Of a stretch of DNA of 64,000 nucleotides, positions 26,474-36,112 are shown piece by piece (position 1 is the first letter of the stretch; the number at the start of each line of letters is the position of its first letter). The stretch comes from Anaerococcus vaginalis ATCC 51170 (GTDB lineage Bacteria > Bacillota > Clostridia > Tissierellales > Peptoniphilaceae). The DNA is taken from NCBI RefSeq assembly GCF_000163295.1, contig NZ_GG700527.1, forward strand, positions 451,453-515,452, written 5' to 3'. The notes under the pieces were generated by a model. The model did not search any database. It was not told the DNA's origin and saw only the letters and a list, made by a program, of their open reading frames with translations. The position numbers and the translations under genes were made by a program.

Positions 26474-27543
26474 TAGGAATAATTGGAGCTACTGGAGATA
26501 TTGGTTCAGAATGTACTAAAATTTTGAATGATTATGGAATCAAAGATATAAAGTTGGGATATAGAAGAAAAGAAAAAGTTTATAAGAGTAAGAATACTTT
26601 TGCATTTATAGATTTGGATGATATAAATACTTGTATTGAGTTTGTTGATGGATGTGACTGTATTATAAACTGTTCAGGGTATTCAGATTCATCAATATTT
26701 AATTTAATAGATACAGTTAATAAAAACAAATGTATTCTCATTGACTTAAGTTATTATAATTTCTATGAGAAATCTGTTTTTGAAGGAGGAACAATATATC
26801 ATGGAGTTGGTTCATCGCCAGGATTAATAGAAGCATTGCCAGTTATTATTTCTAGAGTTTTTGATAAAACCCTTAGTTTTCAAATGTATTACGCCTCTAA
26901 TGGAGAATTTACTTATAATGCAGCCAAAGAATACTTGAGATATTTAAGTGAAGATGGTTTTTATGCAAGATCAATCTTAAATTCAGGAAAGATAGAACCC
27001 TATTTGGCAGGAAATAAAACAATAACATTGCCAATAAGCAGCGAAAGATGGGTGCCATTTCCGTATATTGATAAAAGAACTCTTAAAGTTTGTAGGCAAA
27101 TAGGTGTGGAAAATGCCATATTTTATATGTGCATAAAGAACGGATATGTTTGCAATTTTTTAAAGAATATTCGTTCTGATAACATTGAAAATATAAATGT
27201 AATGGCACAAAAATTAGTGGATTTATCCAATTTGGATAATATTGAAAAAAAAGAATTTGGAGGATTTATCTTAGAGGCAACAGGAATAAAAAATAAAAAT
27301 ACTATAGATGCTAATATGATTTTAAAAAGCATTTCACCAACTAGATTAACGGCTCTAACAGTAGCAGCTGTTTCTATTTTAGCTCTAGAACATGGTAATA
27401 AAACTGAAATCAAAGATATGAGTGAGTTTCCTTTATTAAATAGTTTACTTGATAAGATGATGGAAATGGATACAACATTTTATTACAAATTGATGAAAGG
27501 AACAAATTTGAAATTGAATAATATCTTTGAAGGAGAAATATAA
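26470..27543 (+). CDS. Saccharopine dehydrogenase-like NAD(P)-dependent oxidoreductase
   Basis: The 357-aa protein begins MIGIIGATGDIGSEC, a Rossmann GxxGxxG dinucleotide site. GCDCIINCSGY and YHGVGSSPGLIEALP follow, as in the saccharopine dehydrogenase/homospermidine-like superfamily. It overlaps the gene before it by four bases and is nearly fused to the second imide reductase gene, so it belongs to the pathway. It might reduce or oxidise a heterocycle, or make an opine-type C-N bond as in staphylopine-type metallophores. Sequence alone does not decide this. It is not part of the yersiniabactin or pyochelin gene sets. Confidence 0.7.
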   Translation: MIGIIGATGDIGSECTKILNDYGIKDIKLGYRRKEKVYKSKNTFAFIDLDDINTCIEFVDGCDCIINCSGYSDSSIFNLIDTVNKNKCILIDLSYYNFYEKSVFEGGTIYHGVGSSPGLIEALPVIISRVFDKTLSFQMYYASNGEFTYNAAKEYLRYLSEDGFYARSILNSGKIEPYLAGNKTITLPISSERWVPFPYIDKRTLKVCRQIGVENAIFYMCIKNGYVCNFLKNIRSDNIENINVMAQKLVDLSNLDNIEKKEFGGFILEATGIKNKNTIDANMILKSISPTRLTALTVAAVSILALEHGNKTEIKDMSEFPLLNSLLDKMMEMDTTFYYKLMKGTNLKLNNIFEGEI

Positions 27544-27544
27544 A

Positions 27545-28594
27545 ATGAAAAAAAGATTGAAAGCCATAGTTTGTGGCACGAATTTTGGGGAATTTTATTT
27601 AAAAGCATTAAAGAGAGCCGAATCAGATTTTCAAATTGTTGGTATTATCGGAAGAGGCAGTGAAAGGTCAAAGACACTTTCAAAGAAATATAATGTACCA
27701 CTGTATTTTAATGTTGAAGAATTGCCATCAGATATAGATTTAGCTTGCGTTATTGTTAGAAGTGAGGGAACAGGTGGGGATGGAACAGAATTGTGCATAG
27801 ATTTACTAAATAAAGGAATAAACGTAATTCAAGAGCAACCTGTTTATCAAGAACATTTATATAAATGTTATAAGCTAGCAAGAGAGAAAAACCTTATTTA
27901 TTTGACTGCAAATCTATATTCAAATTTATCAAATATGCAGAGCTTTGCAGTGTATGCAAAAAAATTAAATATATATTCTAAGTTAGAATATATAAGCGTT
28001 TCTTTTTCTACACAATTATCATATGTAGCTTTGGATTTATTAGCTATTTCTGGTATTTTAGGTGATTTAGAGTTGGATAATAATATAATAAAGGGATTAG
28101 GCCCATTTGATATATTATATGGAAATATAGGGAAATTGCCTATTTTAATAGAATTCAATAATCAATTAAATCCCAAAACACCTGATTATAATATGCAATT
28201 AATGTATAGTTTTAAACTTTATTATGAAGATGGAGTATTATCGCTAAATGATGCTTATGGAGATGTTGCTTGGCGTCCAAGAACATATTTAAAAGGAGCT
28301 AAAGACGATTTAAATATAGGTAAAGAGTCAATCTACAAGGTTTTGAATTCTTTAAAAGAAACGAGTACTTCAAAATTTTTTCAAACATACTGGATTGATT
28401 CAATAACAGCAGAATTGATTAAAATGAAGAAATATATGAATTCAGGCAAACTTGATATTCGTCGAGTAAACAGGGAACTATCAACATCTAAAAAATGGGA
28501 AATTTTGCAGAAAAAAGCGGGATATGCAAAGTTTATGGAGACTAGTAAAGAGAAGCTGCTTTTGCTGAGTGATATAAAAATTTTTGATGAATAA
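27545..28594 (+). CDS. Thiazolinyl imide reductase, paralog 2 (altered motif)
   Basis: 349 aa. ATG 27545 is chosen because AAGGAG lies at about 27530-27535; an earlier in-frame start would overlap the preceding gene more. The cofactor motif is VCGTNFGEFY. The block equivalent to EHP-H reads NVIQEQPVYQEHL, so both histidines are replaced (Gln, Tyr). Fold and length are normal, and GGDGTELCIDLLNKG is kept. It may act on a different ring, or have a changed proton donor. Its presence suggests two separate reductions in the product. Confidence 0.85.
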   Translation: MKKRLKAIVCGTNFGEFYLKALKRAESDFQIVGIIGRGSERSKTLSKKYNVPLYFNVEELPSDIDLACVIVRSEGTGGDGTELCIDLLNKGINVIQEQPVYQEHLYKCYKLAREKNLIYLTANLYSNLSNMQSFAVYAKKLNIYSKLEYISVSFSTQLSYVALDLLAISGILGDLELDNNIIKGLGPFDILYGNIGKLPILIEFNNQLNPKTPDYNMQLMYSFKLYYEDGVLSLNDAYGDVAWRPRTYLKGAKDDLNIGKESIYKVLNSLKETSTSKFFQTYWIDSITAELIKMKKYMNSGKLDIRRVNRELSTSKKWEILQKKAGYAKFMETSKEKLLLLSDIKIFDE

Positions 28595-28613
28595 TTTAAT
28601 AAGGAGGTAAATA

Positions 28614-31600
28614 ATGGAGAACGGTTATAAAGAAATAATTGAAAAATATTCTAAGCAAGGTATTGAGTTGTATGTTGATGGTGAAAAGTTAAAATATAAA
28701 TCCATAAATGGTCAGTTAGATGAAGATATTTTAATGGAATTAAAATTAAATAAAGAGGGACTTAAAGAATACATTAAAAAACTTGAGAATAAATATGATG
28801 TTAAAGATGATTACGCACCATTTCCATTATCTCCAGTTCAGACATCATATCTTTATGGAAGAGATGACTTACATTCATATGGAAATGTATCTTGTCACAT
28901 TTATCAAGAATTTTTATATGATAATTTAGACGTTTCAAAAGTACAAGATACATGGAATTACTTGATAAATAAACATGAAATGCTGAGGGCAGTTATATTT
29001 AAAGAAGGATATCAAAAAATACTACAAAAAGTTCCAGAATATGAGGTTGTTACTGGAGATAGGATATCTATTAGAGAACAGTTAGAGGATAAAGTTTATC
29101 AATTAGAAAAATGGCCAATGTTTGATATTGGAGTATCAAATTATGGAGAAAAATCAATTTTACACTTTTCGATGGATTTTATGATATGTGATTGGTCAAG
29201 TATATGGCAACTTTTATTAGAGTTTGAGATGAAGTATTTTAAAGGAATAGAGAATGATAGACAATCTAAGATATCATTTAGGAATTATATAATAAGTGAA
29301 GAAAAGACAAAAGAAAACTCGGAATACAAGAAGGCGAAAGCATATTGGAGTCAAAAGACTAGAAAATTAAAGACATCTCCAGTAATACCTTTAAAAACGC
29401 TAAAAGAAACGGACGTTTGCAAGTTTAAAAGATTGTCTTTCACATTAGATAAGGATATGTGGGATAAATTTAAAATTTTAGCTCAAAACCATGCTTTAAC
29501 ACCGACAGCATCAGTATTGACTGTATATAGTGAAGTACTAAAAAAATGGAGTACAGAAAAAGAATTTCTTATAAATTTAACTTTATTTAACAAGAAAAAT
29601 TTAGGGGAAAATATAGAATATTTAGTAGGCGATTTTACAAATACATCGGTAATTTCGATAAAAAACATAAAAGAATCTTTTTCAGAGTTAGCAAGAGAAG
29701 TTAATAAAGAATTATTCAGCTCAATAGATAATAGTGCATATCCTGGAGTTAATATATTAAGAGATATTGCTAAACTGCATAACTCCAAAGAATTTTTAGC
29801 ACCATATGTATTTACAAGTGCAATAGGTTTAATTAAAAAGAGGTTGATAGGAAGATATGTGTATGGAATATCTCAAACACCGCAAGTATTTATTGATTGT
29901 CAAGCTATGGATACTGAATTAGGTTTACAGATTAATTGGGATGTTCGTGAAGGAATATTTGAAGATGATATGTTGGAGGATATGTTTAGTGAGTTTAAAA
30001 AGATTTTAATAAATTTATCGAACAATAAAGAATTTTGGGAGAAACGTCTTGAAATTGATCTACCTAAGTGGCAACGTGAAATTAGAGAAAAAGTTAATGC
30101 TACAAATAAAAAAATTAATAATAAGACATTATTAGAAGATTTTATAGAAAAAGTAAAATCTTATCCAGATAAGGCGGCTGTTATAGACTCTAGAGGTTCA
30201 ATTTCTTATAAAGAATTATATAATAAGTCTGTATCTATAGCTTTAGCATTGAAAGAAAAAAATGTAAAAAAAGGTGAGCATATAATTGTAAAACTACCAC
30301 ATAATAAAAGTCAAGTTTATACTATTCTTGGAATACTTATGGTAGGAGCTATATATGTTCCAGTAGATTTTAATATAGAAGAAAAAAGATTAGAGAATAT
30401 TTTAAAACAATGTAATTGTAAAGTTATTTTGACAAATGGCAGTTGTTATTATAGCAGACAAAGAAATTTTGTGAACATTGATGATGTAAATTATAGGTTG
30501 GATTTGATAAATATGTTTAATATAGAACATGTTGATTCGAATGATGCAGCTTATATCATGTTTACGTCAGAGACTACTGAAAATCCAAAAGGTGCTGTAA
30601 TAAATCATGGCGCAGTATTTAATACTATATATGATATAAATCAAAAATTCGAAATATCTGAGAGAGATTGCTTATTAAGAATATCAAAATTAGATTTCGA
30701 CTTATCTGTTTATGATATTTTTGGAATGTTATCAGTTGGAGGAACTATTGTATATCCTGATGAAAGTGAGTATTTAAATCCTGCTCATTGGGATAAATTG
30801 ATTGAAGAAAATTCTGTGTCTATATTAAATATGGTACCAGAATTAATGAAACTATATTTAAATTATTTAGAAAATTTATCAAAAAAACAAAATTTTATTA
30901 AACTAATATTGCTGTCAAGAGATTGGATTCCTTTAAATATGCCTAATGCGGTGCAAAAAACTTTTGTAGAATCTAAAATAATAGTATTGGGAGGTGCTAC
31001 AGAAGCCTCTATATGGTCTAACTATCATGAATATAAAGGTATTAAAAAGGGATGGAAAAGCATTCCGTATGGGAAACCGCTCACTAATCAACAAATTTAT
31101 GTATTAGATAAAAATTTTGAAGATTGTCCAGTTTATTGCGAAGGTAATTTATATATAGCTGGTAGAGGCTTGGCGGAAGGGTATTTAGGAGATAAAAAGT
31201 TAACAGAAGAAAAGTTCTTTATTCATCCTCTAAAGCAGGTCAGACTTTATTCTACTGGAGATTTGGGTCGCTATTTATCAAGTGGAGAAATAGAATTTTT
31301 AGGTACGGAAGATACTCAGGTAAAAATAAGAGGCAATAGAATAGAACTTGGAGAGATAAAAAACACCTTAATGAAACAGGAAGGAATTGATGATTTAATT
31401 GTTAGAGTCAACTATAATAAGGAGGATAAACCGATTGAAGTTATTGCCAAAATAGGGGTTGATATTAGTGAGGTTGACGAACAATACGATAAATATTTTG
31501 ATGGGTTTGAGGCAATAGAAGAAAATATTCAGAGAAATATAGACTATGATTGTTATCAATATATTTGCAAACAAAGGGATATAGTTTGCCTTAATTCGAT

Positions 31601-33977
31601 GTTAAATACTTTGATAGATTTAGGGGTATTAAAAAATATTGGTTTAAATTTATATAATTATGAAAAAAATTCAACTGATATAGATTTAAAATATCATAAA
31701 ATTATAAATAAGTGGATAACTCAGCTTAAAATAAATAATGTTATTTATTCAAAGGGAGAATCAATTGTAATTCCTAAAATAATAAAGAAAGAATTATTAG
31801 ATAAGTTATGGAATAATTGTATTTTAATGTGGGATAATGCATTCGGAGATATTAATATAATGTATTATATTAAGGAAAATATAGATAATTTAAAAAACAT
31901 TTTAACAAACAAGATTGATCCAAGAGGAATTCTTTATCCTAATGGCTCAAAGAAATATACAGAATCTCTTTATGAAAAAAGTATATTTTCAGCCTTGATT
32001 AATGACTATTATTGCCAGTTTTTAGAAAATTATTTAAAGTACAATAAAAAGAAAAAGATAAGAGTTTTAGAAATTGGTGCAGGTACTGGTGCAACAACAA
32101 AAAAACTATTAAAAATACTTGATGGTCATGACTATGAATATCATTTTACAGATTTGCAAAAATATTTTTTACCACAGGCTAAAGAGAATTTTAAAAATAA
32201 TAAGAATATATTAGTTTACCAACTAGATATAAATGAAGATCCAATTAAAAATGGCCTACAACCAAATTATTTTGATATTATTATAGGAGCATATGTATTG
32301 GAAAATGTTAAAGATATTGCTAAAAGCATGTCTTACATTAAGACATTGATGGCACCTAAAGGATATTTGTTATTCTCAGAAGCTATAAAAAACGAACCTT
32401 GGCTATTGGTATCGCAAGCATTAATGATGGAAGAAGCAACTGATAGCATAAGAGAAGAAACTGTATTTATAGACACAAAAACATGGGAAAATATATTGCT
32501 TAAGGTTGATGATAGCAATAAAGTTTATAAATTTCCATATGAGAATAAATCGTTAGGGATTTTTGGGGCAACTCTTTTTATTAAAAAGTTTAAAACGAAG
32601 TTTATGGAAATAGATAGGGAAAAAATAAACGAGAGTATTAAGGGATATTTGCCAAATTATATGATTCCATCTAAAGTTTACTATGTAGAATCTATAATGT
32701 TGAATAGTAATGGCAAAATTGATCAGGAAAAGAATTTTGATATAATTAATGCTGAGAATAATGAAGAAAAAGTTTATACAGCTAACAATGAAGCGACATC
32801 TGAAACTGAAGAAAAAATTCTTAAAATTTGCAAAAATTTGTTGGAAACTGAAGATTTAACACTGGAATCAAATTTTTATGACTTTGGTGCAGATTCACTT
32901 ATTATTGCAAAAATAGCAACCGAAGTGAAAAATAAGCTAAATAAGGAAATTTCTTTTGAAGAATTATTGAGAGAAATAATTAATTTTCCTTTTGTATCTG
33001 AAATTTCTGCGTTTCTGGAAAAAAGTGATGACAAGGACGTAGAAAAAGATTATAGTGATGAAGAAATGGTATATACAAAAATTTTTAAAGGTTCAAACAA
33101 TTTGGAGACCTCAAGGTTAAGGGTACTTGTACACGGCGCTTTTGGAAGTTGGGAAAATTTCAAGTATTTAGCTACAGAATTATGCCAACAAAATGCAGGA
33201 GATGTTTTGATATTGGGAGTTTCAAATATAAAAAAATATTTAGAACTTGATAAGAAAAACCTGGTGCCTATGTTAGCGGATATGTATTGTAAAAAGATAG
33301 TTGGATTTGATGTCAAAGAAGTGCAGCTAATAGGATATAGTTTTAGTGGAGTCGTAGCAATAGAAATGGCAAGAAGACTTTTAGAAATGGGAATCAATGT
33401 TGTTAATTTATCTATAATTGAAGGCGGAACAATTCCAGAGAATAGTTTTGATGAATTACCACTTGAATTAATATTCATATATGCGTTTGGTATAAACTTA
33501 GAAGATTTAGGAATTAGACAAATTGATATATTTGATGATATTTATACTTCAATTGATACTAATAAAAACATACTAACGATATCAAATATTTTAGATCATT
33601 TAAATAATGAAGAAGATAAAAATCTTATTATAGAATTAAACAATATGATACAGAGTGATAGATTTATTAAGTATCATAGTCTTATTAATAAAAAGCAGAA
33701 ACAGGCGTTATCTATGTACTCTTTGTTTGAACTATATAAAATATTTAGACATTCAGTAGAAGCTCAAAAATATAATCCCGATCTTTTCTTTGGGGATCTT
33801 GATTATTATATTGCTAAAGATAACAAAGGAGCATATAAATATATTGAGCATTTAGTTGATAAATGGAAAGATTCAATTATAGGCGATATAAACAAATTCT
33901 ATATTGATGGAAATCACTACAGTTGTGTACAAAATAAAAATAATGCTAAACAATTGGCGATGTTAATAAAAAAATAA
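28614..33977 (+). CDS. NRPS, PchF-like: TubC dock-Cy-A-MT-PCP-TE
   Basis: 1787 aa, about the length of pyochelin PchF, with AAGGAGG before the ATG. A TubC-type docking domain covers about 1-58. Cy (about 65-490) has D-F-M-I-C-D-W-S-S near 185. The A domain has cysteine-type pocket residues (FDLSVYD, LNMVP, LLS, TEASIW), but core motifs are damaged: A3 reads TSETTENPKG instead of TSGTTGxPKG, LSRDW replaces LSGDW, and GTEDTQ replaces GRxDxQ. The MT domain has an intact SAM loop (LEIGAGTGAT near 1150). PCP has FGADSL near 1427. TE has nucleophile GYSFSG near 1577 and His in GNHYSC near the end. It should add and N-methylate the last ring and release the product. The A domain may be weak or inactive. 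Confidence 0.9.
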   Translation: MENGYKEIIEKYSKQGIELYVDGEKLKYKSINGQLDEDILMELKLNKEGLKEYIKKLENKYDVKDDYAPFPLSPVQTSYLYGRDDLHSYGNVSCHIYQEFLYDNLDVSKVQDTWNYLINKHEMLRAVIFKEGYQKILQKVPEYEVVTGDRISIREQLEDKVYQLEKWPMFDIGVSNYGEKSILHFSMDFMICDWSSIWQLLLEFEMKYFKGIENDRQSKISFRNYIISEEKTKENSEYKKAKAYWSQKTRKLKTSPVIPLKTLKETDVCKFKRLSFTLDKDMWDKFKILAQNHALTPTASVLTVYSEVLKKWSTEKEFLINLTLFNKKNLGENIEYLVGDFTNTSVISIKNIKESFSELAREVNKELFSSIDNSAYPGVNILRDIAKLHNSKEFLAPYVFTSAIGLIKKRLIGRYVYGISQTPQVFIDCQAMDTELGLQINWDVREGIFEDDMLEDMFSEFKKILINLSNNKEFWEKRLEIDLPKWQREIREKVNATNKKINNKTLLEDFIEKVKSYPDKAAVIDSRGSISYKELYNKSVSIALALKEKNVKKGEHIIVKLPHNKSQVYTILGILMVGAIYVPVDFNIEEKRLENILKQCNCKVILTNGSCYYSRQRNFVNIDDVNYRLDLINMFNIEHVDSNDAAYIMFTSETTENPKGAVINHGAVFNTIYDINQKFEISERDCLLRISKLDFDLSVYDIFGMLSVGGTIVYPDESEYLNPAHWDKLIEENSVSILNMVPELMKLYLNYLENLSKKQNFIKLILLSRDWIPLNMPNAVQKTFVESKIIVLGGATEASIWSNYHEYKGIKKGWKSIPYGKPLTNQQIYVLDKNFEDCPVYCEGNLYIAGRGLAEGYLGDKKLTEEKFFIHPLKQVRLYSTGDLGRYLSSGEIEFLGTEDTQVKIRGNRIELGEIKNTLMKQEGIDDLIVRVNYNKEDKPIEVIAKIGVDISEVDEQYDKYFDGFEAIEENIQRNIDYDCYQYICKQRDIVCLNSMLNTLIDLGVLKNIGLNLYNYEKNSTDIDLKYHKIINKWITQLKINNVIYSKGESIVIPKIIKKELLDKLWNNCILMWDNAFGDINIMYYIKENIDNLKNILTNKIDPRGILYPNGSKKYTESLYEKSIFSALINDYYCQFLENYLKYNKKKKIRVLEIGAGTGATTKKLLKILDGHDYEYHFTDLQKYFLPQAKENFKNNKNILVYQLDINEDPIKNGLQPNYFDIIIGAYVLENVKDIAKSMSYIKTLMAPKGYLLFSEAIKNEPWLLVSQALMMEEATDSIREETVFIDTKTWENILLKVDDSNKVYKFPYENKSLGIFGATLFIKKFKTKFMEIDREKINESIKGYLPNYMIPSKVYYVESIMLNSNGKIDQEKNFDIINAENNEEKVYTANNEATSETEEKILKICKNLLETEDLTLESNFYDFGADSLIIAKIATEVKNKLNKEISFEELLREIINFPFVSEISAFLEKSDDKDVEKDYSDEEMVYTKIFKGSNNLETSRLRVLVHGAFGSWENFKYLATELCQQNAGDVLILGVSNIKKYLELDKKNLVPMLADMYCKKIVGFDVKEVQLIGYSFSGVVAIEMARRLLEMGINVVNLSIIEGGTIPENSFDELPLELIFIYAFGINLEDLGIRQIDIFDDIYTSIDTNKNILTISNILDHLNNEEDKNLIIELNNMIQSDRFIKYHSLINKKQKQALSMYSLFELYKIFRHSVEAQKYNPDLFFGDLDYYIAKDNKGAYKYIEHLVDKWKDSIIGDINKFYIDGNHYSCVQNKNNAKQLAMLIKK

Positions 33978-33996
33978 ACGTCTAAAGGAGATGTAA

Positions 33997-36108
33997 ATGA
34001 AGGTGTCAAATGTTTTGATATGTGGTAATCCAGAAAATTTACATTATTTGCAAGCAAAAACTAAATTATGTATATTAGATTCTGAAGATGAGTTAGCTGA
34101 GAAAAATGCTTATTTTAAAAATCTAAAACTATACAAATTTGTTTCGCAGTTACCATCAGATATTAAATGGGCGTATATTCCTCAAAAATCCTTGATAGCT
34201 TCTAACAATCCCTATTTAAGAATGGAATTGTTAGAAGCCGGAATTTCTATAGTTGATCAGATGCCATTGGATGTAGATCAAATAAAAGATTGTGTAAAAA
34301 TTGCAAATAATAAAAAAGTTTATTATATTCCAGAAATACCAAGTGAAAATGATATTTTTTTTAAACAGTGTACAAATACGATATATGAAGAATTTAGTAA
34401 GAACAATATTTTATATATTGATGGGTTATTTTCAAAGTTTTTGATATATTATATTTTTAAAATACTGAAAGAAGGATTGAAGACAAATCAAAAAGTAAAT
34501 ATAACAAATAATCATGGTAATTCAATGATAAAATCATTTTCAGGATATATTGCAAGTGTTCCGTTTTGCATAAGAATATATAGACCTAATCTTAATGAAG
34601 AATATCAATTTACTGCGTACAATGATGAGTTAAAAATTTTCACAAAAAATTGTTGCATAACAATTAACTTTATTCAGAAAAATATATTATATGGTTATAA
34701 TATAATAAAAAAAACAGCAGGAAATATTAGCGGTTTTAATCAAACATTGAAGAACAATTATAAGTTGAATTTAAGTACAGTTATTGAGGAGGGCATAGAT
34801 ATAAATGAAATTAATTATCGCTCTCATATTCAAGAAGCATTAAACGATTTATCTTTTATTCAAGATATAAATAAAGTATTATCATGTGATAAAATGACAG
34901 GAATAGGAGAATATAAAAGAAAAAATAATTGGTTTCAAACTTTGAAACAAGGAGATGGATTTAATTATAATAATTCAGTTACAATAAATATGAGTAAAGA
35001 AATTGCTAATATAGAGAGGAATTATTCATATATCTCGAAAGAATATTTATTAAAGTATAAAGAAACGTTGGATACTTATATATTAGGAGAAATATTTAAA
35101 TTTTTTAAAGACAACGGTGCTTTTAACGATCAAAATATAAAATATTCTGAGGAAAAGATCATTAAAAACTGCTTCCATAGCAAAAATAGTAAGATAGTAA
35201 AGAGATGGTTAAAAATGCTTGTTTTGCATGGATTTATAGAAAATAATGAAGGAAGTTTTTATTTGACTAAGAATTTACAAATCAATACAGAACAACTTTT
35301 TTGTGAGTTGCGTGAATTATGGGATTGGAAATTAGGTGATCCCTCTTCGATAGATTATATCAGAGAAAATATAAAAAATTTGAAAGAGTTGTTTTATGGG
35401 GAAATTGATTGTAATGCTATATTATTCCCGGAAGCTGATATAAAATATGCTACAGCTCTGTATAAAAATAATTTAATATACAGATTTTTAAACGAAATAA
35501 TCGGAATTCAGGTCGCTGATTATGTAAACCGACATTTTGAAAGCAAGCTTAGGAAAATAACCATACTTGAGGTTGGCGCTGGTATAGGTGCGTCAACAGA
35601 TAGTATAATTACAAAATTAAATGAATATAGTTTGATACAAAAAATAAATTATTTATATACTGATATTTCGAAGTTCTTTTTAGATATTGGAAAAGAGAAG
35701 TTTAAAAATAATTCAGCAATTAAGTATTTAAGGCTTAATATTGATAATTTAGAAGAGATAGAATCTTTAGATAAGGTAGATATTATTGTTGCAGCAGGGG
35801 TTTTAAATAATTCTAGTAATCTTGAGAAAGTAATGAAGGCATTTTTAAAAAAGATAAGACCAGATGGAGTAATGTTGATTACAGAACCAATAGGTAATCC
35901 AATTGAGATGCTAGTATCACAAGTATTTATGATGGAAGAACCTGATGATATACGAAAGATTAAAAATAGCACTTTTTTAGAATTAAATGATTGGATAGAA
36001 CTTATTAATCGATGTGGGGATTTTGATATTAGTATTTTCCCTAGAGAAAATTTCAAATTGAATATATTTGGGCAAAAGTTATTAATAATTAAAGATAAAG
36101 TGAGGTGA
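33997..36108 (+). CDS. Degenerate imide reductase-like domain fused to a SAM methyltransferase
   Basis: 703 aa. Residues 1-340 follow the layout of the two imide reductases (LPSDIKWAYIPQKSL, LLEAGISIVDQMPLDVDQI, CVKIANNKKVYYIP). The cofactor motif has decayed to ICGNPENLHY and the catalytic block to DQMPLD, so it is probably not a working reductase. Residues about 345-703 are a methyltransferase closely like the MT insert of the PchF-like protein (ENIKNLKELFYGEIDCNAIL, MVSQ-like LVSQVFMMEEP) with a good SAM loop LEVGAGIGASTD near 523. This looks like an MT domain freed from an A domain and joined to a dead reductase that may act as a docking or substrate-binding part. I know no described protein with this order. 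Confidence 0.75.
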   Translation: MKVSNVLICGNPENLHYLQAKTKLCILDSEDELAEKNAYFKNLKLYKFVSQLPSDIKWAYIPQKSLIASNNPYLRMELLEAGISIVDQMPLDVDQIKDCVKIANNKKVYYIPEIPSENDIFFKQCTNTIYEEFSKNNILYIDGLFSKFLIYYIFKILKEGLKTNQKVNITNNHGNSMIKSFSGYIASVPFCIRIYRPNLNEEYQFTAYNDELKIFTKNCCITINFIQKNILYGYNIIKKTAGNISGFNQTLKNNYKLNLSTVIEEGIDINEINYRSHIQEALNDLSFIQDINKVLSCDKMTGIGEYKRKNNWFQTLKQGDGFNYNNSVTINMSKEIANIERNYSYISKEYLLKYKETLDTYILGEIFKFFKDNGAFNDQNIKYSEEKIIKNCFHSKNSKIVKRWLKMLVLHGFIENNEGSFYLTKNLQINTEQLFCELRELWDWKLGDPSSIDYIRENIKNLKELFYGEIDCNAILFPEADIKYATALYKNNLIYRFLNEIIGIQVADYVNRHFESKLRKITILEVGAGIGASTDSIITKLNEYSLIQKINYLYTDISKFFLDIGKEKFKNNSAIKYLRLNIDNLEEIESLDKVDIIVAAGVLNNSSNLEKVMKAFLKKIRPDGVMLITEPIGNPIEMLVSQVFMMEEPDDIRKIKNSTFLELNDWIELINRCGDFDISIFPRENFKLNIFGQKLLIIKDKVR

Positions 36109-36112
36109 AAAT

